A DNA stretch of 11,633 nucleotides, from the NCBI RefSeq assembly GCF_036965165.1, contig NZ_JBALOX010000198.1:1-11633 (forward strand), in the 5' to 3' direction. Positions 7,015-11,633 of the stretch are shown piece by piece. The notes beneath the pieces are model-generated. The model had not been told where the DNA came from. It saw nothing but the letters and a program-made list of their open reading frames with translations, and did no database searches. The stretch comes from Ferdinandcohnia sp036965165 (lineage in GTDB: Bacteria; Bacillota; Bacilli; Bacillales; Bacillaceae_L). The first letter of the stretch is position 1; each line of letters begins with the position of its first letter. The translations under genes were made by a program, and so were the position numbers.

Positions 7015-8631
7015 ATGAAAAAACTACTAAAAACAGCATCTGTTGTTTTACTTTCTGGTGCACTATTAATGACTGGATGTAGCAGTAAATCTAGCAAATC
7101 GTTTTCGTCTGAGGATTACGATTTATCGAATGTTACATTCCCGTTAGAAGAGGAAGTAACGTTAAAAATTATGACATCAAGTTCACCTCTAGCACCAGCG
7201 GATCCAAATGAAAAGTTGATTTTTCAACGCTTGGAAGAAAAGACAGGTGTTCATATTGATTGGCGAAATTATACAACAGATGTTTTTGGCGAGAAAAGAA
7301 ATCTAGCAATTGCTAGTGGAGAGCTTCCAGATGCAATCTTTAATGCGGTATTTAGCGACTATGAATTATTGAAACACGCAAAAGACGGGGTAATCGTTCC
7401 TGTTGAAGATATGCTTCAATATATGCCACATTTACAGGCAGTTTTGGAAAAAGCACCACAGTATAAATCGATGATGACAGCTCCAGATGGTCATATGTAT
7501 GCCTTTCCTTGGATTGAGGAATTAGGTGAAGGAAAAGAAAGTATTCACTCACTAGATGCGTTCCCTTGGATCAATGTGGAATGGTTAGATAAATTGGGAT
7601 TAGAGGTTCCAACAACAACAGAAGAATTAAAACAAGTATTAATTGCATTTAAAACTCAAGATCCAAATGGTAATGGAGAAGCTGACGAAATCCCAATGTC
7701 TTTCATCATTAATGATGGCGGACAAGACCCTCATTCATTATTCGGCGCTTTCGGTATGGGAGATAACTGGGATTTCACTGTTGTTAGTAACGAAGGCAAA
7801 GTACAACTTACAGCAGTTGATGAGGGTTATAAAAAAGCGATTAGTTGGTTAAATGACTTATATAATGATGGTTTAATTGATATTGAGGCATTTGAGCATG
7901 ATTGGAATACGTATCTTGCAAAAGGTAGAGAGAACCGCTACGGTCTATACTTTACATGGGATAAAGGAAATATCACAGGTATGGGTGAAGACTATCAATT
8001 ACTAGCTCCTTTAAAGGGACCAGAAGGACATCAGAATGTAGCAAGAACAAATGGAATGGGCTTTGACCGTTCAAAACTGGTAGTAACATCTGCTAATAAA
8101 AATATTGAATTAACTGCTAAGTGGATTGACCAGCTTTATGATCCAGCGCAATCTGTACAAAATAACTGGGGAACGTTCGGGGATGAAACTCAACAAAATA
8201 TTTTTGAATGGGATGAAAGTGCAGAAATGTTAAAACATCTTCCGTTAGAAGGTACCGCACCTGTTGAGTTGAGAGAAAAAACATCCGTTGGAGGACCATT
8301 GGCAATCTTAGATAGCTACTATGGGACAGTGACAACAAAACCAGACGATGCAGCATGGAGATTACAGTTAATGAAAGATGTAATGGTACCTTACATGCCA
8401 AACGAAAATATATATCCAAGAGTATTCTTCTCTTTAGAAGAACTTGATAAACTTTCTACAATTGAAACTGACTTATTTGATTATATAAAGAGAAAACGTG
8501 CTGAATGGATTTCAAATGGCGGCGTTGAAAATGAATGGTCTGAATATCTAGCAGAATTAGATAGATTAGGATTACAGGAATGGTTAGAAATTAAGCAATC
8601 AGGTTATGACAGATACAAAGAAAATGAATGA
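7015..8631 (+). CDS. LplA-type lipoprotein solute-binding protein
   Basis: Extracellular sugar-binding lipoprotein of the importer, 538 residues, the usual length for the LplA-like oligosaccharide-binding class. The signal peptide (residues 1-21) ends in a lipobox LMTGC, with C22 as the lipid-modified residue, then a Ser-rich linker. A calcium-binding-like loop DPNGNGEADE (216-225) matches one seen in large oligosaccharide-binding proteins such as AlgQ1/AlgQ2. ATG 7015 follows a modest GTGAGGG (7001-7007) at seven bases. The location outside the membrane and the permease neighbours make it the delivery subunit. It is much larger than, and of a different subfamily from, the family-1 binding protein at 3543-4871. 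The substrate is not shown by the sequence; fructan oligosaccharides are inferred from downstream enzymes. Confidence 0.93.
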   Translation: MKKLLKTASVVLLSGALLMTGCSSKSSKSFSSEDYDLSNVTFPLEEEVTLKIMTSSSPLAPADPNEKLIFQRLEEKTGVHIDWRNYTTDVFGEKRNLAIASGELPDAIFNAVFSDYELLKHAKDGVIVPVEDMLQYMPHLQAVLEKAPQYKSMMTAPDGHMYAFPWIEELGEGKESIHSLDAFPWINVEWLDKLGLEVPTTTEELKQVLIAFKTQDPNGNGEADEIPMSFIINDGGQDPHSLFGAFGMGDNWDFTVVSNEGKVQLTAVDEGYKKAISWLNDLYNDGLIDIEAFEHDWNTYLAKGRENRYGLYFTWDKGNITGMGEDYQLLAPLKGPEGHQNVARTNGMGFDRSKLVVTSANKNIELTAKWIDQLYDPAQSVQNNWGTFGDETQQNIFEWDESAEMLKHLPLEGTAPVELREKTSVGGPLAILDSYYGTVTTKPDDAAWRLQLMKDVMVPYMPNENIYPRVFFSLEELDKLSTIETDLFDYIKRKRAEWISNGGVENEWSEYLAELDRLGLQEWLEIKQSGYDRYKENE

Positions 8632-8642
8632 GTAAATAGAAT

Positions 8643-8682
8643 AAGGGCTGTATATTGCTTCGGCATTGGTACAGCCTTTTTT
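8643..8682 (+). terminator. Intrinsic terminator with UUCG loop inside the operon
   Basis: A long stem pairs AAGGGCTGTA (8643-8652) with TACAGCCTTT (8670-8679), including one G-U pair. After a small internal loop an inner TGC-TTCG-GCA hairpin (8656-8665) forms the very stable C(UUCG)G tetraloop. Six T follow from 8677. It sits between the transporter genes and the GH32 gene, with no convincing new promoter before 8733. It may therefore act as a partial terminator that sets a lower enzyme level. Confidence 0.88.
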
Positions 8683-8732
8683 CTTAATAACTTAAAAGTT
8701 CACTATTTTCATAGATACGAGGAGAGTAAAAA

Positions 8733-10187
8733 ATGGCAAAAACATATAAAGAGCAGTATCGCCCTCAATTTCATTTTTCACCGAAAGAAATGTGGATGAA
8801 TGACCCGAACGGAATGGTCTTTTTTAATGATGAATACCACTTGTTTTATCAATACCATCCATTTAGTACAACATGGGGACCTATGCACTGGGGTCATGCA
8901 GTGAGTAAGGATCTGATTCATTGGGAGCAGCTTCCAGTGGCGTTATATCCTGATGAACTCGGGGCTGTTTTTTCAGGTAGCGCGGTCGTGGACTGGAATA
9001 ACACAACAGGATTTTTTGAAGATAATCAACCAGGTCTAGTTGCCATTTATACAAGTGCTGGGACATATCCTGATTCTGATCAACCGTGCCAGCGACAAAG
9101 CTTAGCTTATAGTAAGAACAGTGGTAGAACGTGGGTGAAGTATGAAGGCAACCCAGTTCTTTCGGATATTGCTATCACTGATTATCGTGATCCAAAGGTA
9201 TTTTGGCATGAAGAGACGAAAAGATGGGTAATGGTTTTAGCAACAGGACAAACGATAACCATTTATACATCCTCTAACTTAAAAGAATGGGAGTTTGCAA
9301 GTGAATTTGGTCATAAAGCGGGCTCACATGATGGAGTTTGGGAATGTCCAGATCTATTTAAATTACCAGTAGATGGTGACCAAGGTAATGAAAAATGGGT
9401 AATGATTGTTAGCATTGGTGATAGTGGTGAAACGAAGGAAGGATCAAGAACTCAATACTTTATTGGTGAGTTTGATGGGACAACTTTTGTAAACGACAAC
9501 GATGATGCAACGACTATTTGGCTAGATTACGGCAGGGATAATTATGCCGGCGTAAGTTGGTCTGATATCCAGGATGGAAGACGAATTTATATTGGATGGA
9601 TGAGTAACTGGCGTTATGCGAATCAAGTTCCAACAAAAGAATGGAGAAGTGCAATGACACTTCCAAGAGAGCTAACATTAGCTACTACCAAGGACGGAAT
9701 TCGTGTGGTCCAAAAACCCGTAGAAGAAGTAAATTCTATAAAATTAGAAGCCTTTGAGCATCAAGAAATGACTATTGAATCAGGAAAACCAGTNNAATTA
9801 ATAGAAGTAAATATTGAGTTTGAAAAAGAAAGTTCAAATCAATTTGGTTTCATTATTCAGCATTCTGAAACTGAAAAAACAAAAATTAGCATTGATGTTT
9901 TTAATGAATTGCTTCTAGTAGACCGAACTCAATCTGGGGAAAATAATTTCTCTTCATCCTTCCCGACAGTGCAAGAAGCGTCGTTAGAATTGAAATATAA
10001 TCGTGTAAAACTTCAATTGTTTATTGATACATCATCTATCGAGGTGTTTGTGAATGGTGGGGAGGTAGCGGTTACTAGCCTAATTTTCCCGAGTGCTTCA
10101 AATAAAGAATTAATTTTATTTTCAAACGATGGTACTACAAATGTAGTAGATTTTATAATAACTGAGCTTGATACAATCTGGAAGTAG
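8733..10187 (+). CDS. GH32 exo-fructanase (SacC-like levanase/inulinase), intracellular
   Basis: Glycoside hydrolase family 32, releasing fructose from beta-fructans or sucrose-like sugars. Five-bladed propeller at about residues 8-320 with all three catalytic motifs: nucleophile D24 in WMNDPNG, transition-state stabiliser D153 in YRDP, and acid/base E204 in WECPD. A C-terminal beta-sandwich covers about 335-484 (SSIEVFVNGG). Blocks such as EYHLFYQYHPF, GPMHWGHAVSKDL and FSGSAVVDWNN resemble SacC levanase and exo-inulinases more than the SacA sucrose-phosphate hydrolase type. There is no signal peptide or anchor, so it should act in the cytoplasm on imported oligosaccharides, unlike secreted SacC. 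The start is ATG 8733 after GAGGAG. Two N (9794-9795) fall at residues 354-355: GTN is Val anyway and NAA is unresolved. The frame continues correctly afterwards. It ends with tandem stops TAG TGA. Confidence 0.95.
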   Translation: MAKTYKEQYRPQFHFSPKEMWMNDPNGMVFFNDEYHLFYQYHPFSTTWGPMHWGHAVSKDLIHWEQLPVALYPDELGAVFSGSAVVDWNNTTGFFEDNQPGLVAIYTSAGTYPDSDQPCQRQSLAYSKNSGRTWVKYEGNPVLSDIAITDYRDPKVFWHEETKRWVMVLATGQTITIYTSSNLKEWEFASEFGHKAGSHDGVWECPDLFKLPVDGDQGNEKWVMIVSIGDSGETKEGSRTQYFIGEFDGTTFVNDNDDATTIWLDYGRDNYAGVSWSDIQDGRRIYIGWMSNWRYANQVPTKEWRSAMTLPRELTLATTKDGIRVVQKPVEEVNSIKLEAFEHQEMTIESGKPXXLIEVNIEFEKESSNQFGFIIQHSETEKTKISIDVFNELLLVDRTQSGENNFSSSFPTVQEASLELKYNRVKLQLFIDTSSIEVFVNGGEVAVTSLIFPSASNKELILFSNDGTTNVVDFIITELDTIWK

Positions 10188-10205
10188 TGAGTCATGCTAA
10201 ATAAT

Positions 10206-10237
10206 GCTCTAATCGAATAAAGGTTAGAGCTTTATTT
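10206..10237 (+). terminator. Weak intrinsic terminator after the GH32 gene
   Basis: GCTCTAATC (10206-10214) pairs with GGTTAGAGC (10222-10230), a 9-bp stem with one G-U pair and a 7-base loop. It is followed by TTTATTT. The interrupted T tract and moderate stem suggest partial read-through into the fructokinase gene, which has no obvious promoter of its own in the 39 bases that remain. Confidence 0.7.
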
Positions 10238-10276
10238 GGTTCATTTTAATTTAGATAAGGACGGTGTGCTAGGATT

Positions 10277-11233
10277 ATGAACTCCTCTATCATTTGCATT
10301 GGAGAACTATTAATCGATTTTTTCTGTACAGATGTAGAAATTGATTTAGTGGAAGGGCAGAACTTTCAAAAACAAGCAGGGGGTGCGCCTGCTAATGTTT
10401 GTGCAACAATTTCCAAGTTAGGAGGTACAGCACTTTTTAGCGGTAAAGTTGGTAACGACCCGTTTGGCCATTTTTTAAAGCAAACACTAGAAGAAGCGAA
10501 GGTTGATACGTCTATGGTGGTAATGGATGATCACCATCCAACAACGTTGGCCTTTGTATCATTAAAAGCTGATGGAGAAAGAGATTTTGTTTTCAACCGT
10601 GGTGCAGATGCATTTTTGGAACTAGAGGATCTTGATAAGGATAAGTTAAATGAAGCAGTGATTTATCATTTTGGATCCGCAACTGCATTATTAAGTGACC
10701 CTTTTCAGTCTACTTATTTAAAAGCCATGAAGACCGCTAAGAATGAAGGTAAATTTATCTCCTTTGATCCGAATTATAGATTAGATCTTTGGAAAAAAGA
10801 CATTCATACATTCATCGAATTGGCAAAGCAGGGCATTTCCTTTGCCAATTTTGTAAAAGTAAGTGAAGAGGAATTGAAAATTATTACGGGAAAAAGTGAT
10901 TTGGCTGAAGGTACAAAGTCCATTCACCAACTAGGAGCTAAAATTGTCGCTGTTACATTAGGAAAAGAAGGAACGTATCTCTCAACAATAGAAAGAAGTG
11001 AAATTATCCCGAGCGTTGTAGTGAAATCAATCGATTCCACTGGAGCGGGTGATTCTTTCGTAGGAGCAACACTGTATCAATTAGCAAAAGAGGACCTGAA
11101 GAAAGTGATAGAAGACTTTGAAGAACTTAAAAAGGTTGTATCCTTCAGTAATAAAGTGGCTGCACTTGTTTGCACAAAGGTTGGCGCAATATCTGCAATA
11201 CCTATTTTGGAGGAAGTACTGAACTTTCGTTAA
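10277..11233 (+). CDS. PfkB-family fructokinase
   Basis: Ribokinase/PfkB-family sugar kinase, 318 residues, most likely ATP-dependent fructokinase making fructose 6-phosphate. The N-terminal family block is GGAPANVCATISKLGG (35-50). The C-terminal signature DSTGAGDSFVGATLY holds the catalytic base D259 in the GAGD anion hole. The GGAPANVA-like block and the early GELLIDF motif are typical of ScrK-type fructokinases. ATG 10277 is the only usable start: the frame is closed by TAA at 10256. Its ribosome-binding sequence is poor, with AGGA only two bases away or AAGGA (10257-10261) 15 bases away, which suggests low translation. It would phosphorylate the fructose freed by the cytoplasmic GH32 enzyme, completing the pathway. 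Related kinases use ribose, adenosine or 2-keto-3-deoxygluconate, but the context favours fructose. Confidence 0.92.
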   Translation: MNSSIICIGELLIDFFCTDVEIDLVEGQNFQKQAGGAPANVCATISKLGGTALFSGKVGNDPFGHFLKQTLEEAKVDTSMVVMDDHHPTTLAFVSLKADGERDFVFNRGADAFLELEDLDKDKLNEAVIYHFGSATALLSDPFQSTYLKAMKTAKNEGKFISFDPNYRLDLWKKDIHTFIELAKQGISFANFVKVSEEELKIITGKSDLAEGTKSIHQLGAKIVAVTLGKEGTYLSTIERSEIIPSVVVKSIDSTGAGDSFVGATLYQLAKEDLKKVIEDFEELKKVVSFSNKVAALVCTKVGAISAIPILEEVLNFR

Positions 11234-11547
11234 TTTTGGCTTAATCCTTAGTAGATTAAAGAAGTAAATCCAAGGTGGAAAGGCAACTGGTACGCAAATT
11301 GGTAGTTATAGCCAAATGGTAAAAAGTAAGAAAGACCTTGAATTCGTAAAAAAACTTCTGCGAATTCAGGGTCTTATTTAGTATACATAAGTCCTTATAA
11401 CATGAATTGTCTTTTATCCATAGCATCCCTCCAATATCATTGTCAGATTCATGGATATGTGTTGGTCCTACCTGCTTTGGTAATACATTTGGCTTGTCTA
11501 AAGAGATAATAATATAACCGCCTCAGAACACTGTATCTAAAAACAAC
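11234..11547. other. Intergenic region with no confident gene
   Basis: Apart from the hairpin at 11332-11375, this stretch has no confident gene or RNA. The reverse strand is open from 11522 to a stop at 11256 but lacks a well-placed start. It contains two very short reverse frames with ribosome-binding-like sequences (11395-11421 and 11374-11388). On the + strand a short frame to a stop near 11380 reads like protein but has no start. These may be remnants of a lost gene. Confidence 0.5.
11332..11375. terminator. Bidirectional terminator-like hairpin after the fructokinase
   Basis: AAGACCTTGAATTCG (11332-11346) pairs over 15 bases with CGAATTCAGGGTCTT (11361-11375), with one G-U pair and a 14-base A-rich loop. 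The flanking T tracts are short and broken on both strands (TTATTT on +, TCTTACTTTTT on -). It is the only terminator candidate downstream of the fructokinase, about 100 bases after its stop. Confidence 0.6.
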
Positions 11548-11576
11548 TTGACTTATGATAGCTGAAAATTTAAAAT
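11548..11576 (+). promoter_or_regulatory. Sigma-A-type promoter for a gene beyond the right edge
   Basis: TTGACT (11548-11553) and TAAAAT (11571-11576) are separated by exactly 17 bases, close to the housekeeping consensus. The predicted transcript start is near 11583, directly at the palindromic operator at 11586-11597. The gene served is not in the window. An ATG at 11609 is open to the edge but has no ribosome-binding site. Confidence 0.65.
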
Positions 11577-11583
11577 ATTATAT

Positions 11584-11598
11584 AAGTAAACGTTTACA
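11584..11598 (+). promoter_or_regulatory. cre- or LacI-type palindromic operator
   Basis: AAGTAAACGTTTACA is one base away from WTGNAANCGNWNNCW and contains a perfect 12-bp palindrome GTAAACGTTTAC (11586-11597) centred on CG, the mark of CcpA/LacI-family sites. It covers the start of transcription of the promoter above, where binding would block initiation. The high symmetry allows either CcpA or a local LacI-family sugar repressor. Confidence 0.6.
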
Positions 11599-11633
11599 TA
11601 AACCTAAAATGTTTCAATTGATTTTCTTATTAC

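Noticed and set aside
7643..7852. Alternative + strand frame inside the lipoprotein gene
   Set aside because: It overlaps the conserved calcium-loop region of the real gene in another frame, and its composition is not protein-family-like.
8117..8419. Reverse-strand open frame of 100 codons inside the lipoprotein gene
   Set aside because: It is antisense to a well-supported gene with a lipobox and family motifs, and it has no recognisable protein features. The same applies to other reverse frames at 4350-4541, 6849-7097, 7352-7552, 8881-9066 and 10013-10195.
8683..8732. Separate promoter for the GH32 gene
   Set aside because: TTCACT at 8699 and TAGATA at 8712 are badly spaced and weak. I cannot support a promoter here.
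1..11633. CRISPR arrays, tRNA/rRNA genes, insertion sequences, phage or defence genes
   Set aside because: No regular spaced repeats, tRNA-like folds, transposase motifs or terminal inverted repeats with target duplications were seen. The locus reads as an ordinary metabolic cluster.
11609..11633. Start of the next gene at ATG 11609
   Set aside because: The frame stays open to the edge but is only eight codons long and lacks a ribosome-binding site, so the start cannot be supported.

Overview
This AT-rich stretch looks like a draft contig from a Bacillaceae-type Firmicute. The signs are strong Shine-Dalgarno sequences, GTG and TTG starts, a lipoprotein signal, CcpA-type cre boxes, a YesM/YesN-type two-component system and LplB/YtcP-type permeases. 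It contains one scaffold gap (32 N at 4914-4945) and two ambiguous bases (9794-9795). The main content is an inducible import and breakdown system for a fructan-derived sugar (levan, inulin or fructo-oligosaccharide). All confident genes lie on the + strand.

Layout. Positions 1-102 may hold the 3' end of an upstream gene. An extended -10 promoter (95-103) precedes a sensory operon: a YesM-type histidine kinase (143-1936), a YesN-type AraC-family response regulator (1929-3527) and a family-1 solute-binding protein without a lipobox (3543-4871). The operon closes with a clear terminator at 4870-4902. After the gap, a control region (4977-5090) holds a perfect cre box, two direct repeats placed like an activator site, an extended -10 with no good -35, and a hairpin at the predicted transcript start. 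It drives two ABC permeases (5128-6087, 6103-6990) and a lipoprotein solute-binding protein (7015-8631). A terminator-like hairpin (8643-8682) then separates these from an intracellular SacC-like GH32 exo-fructanase (8733-10187). A weaker hairpin (10206-10237) separates that from a PfkB-family fructokinase (10277-11233). The last 400 bases hold a bidirectional hairpin, possible gene debris, and a promoter with a cre/LacI-type palindrome for a gene beyond the right edge.

How it may work together (inference). The anchored binding protein and the kinase would sense a fructan oligosaccharide outside the cell. The phosphorylated regulator would bind the direct repeats and switch on the transporter. 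The lipoprotein would deliver the oligosaccharide to the two permeases, powered by an ATPase encoded elsewhere because none is present here. The cytoplasmic GH32 enzyme would release fructose, and the kinase would make fructose phosphate for glycolysis. CcpA would repress the locus when better carbon is available. Most parts belong to known families. The less ordinary points are the possible three-component sensing set, the compact control region, and an intracellular levanase-type enzyme paired with an ABC importer instead of a PTS.
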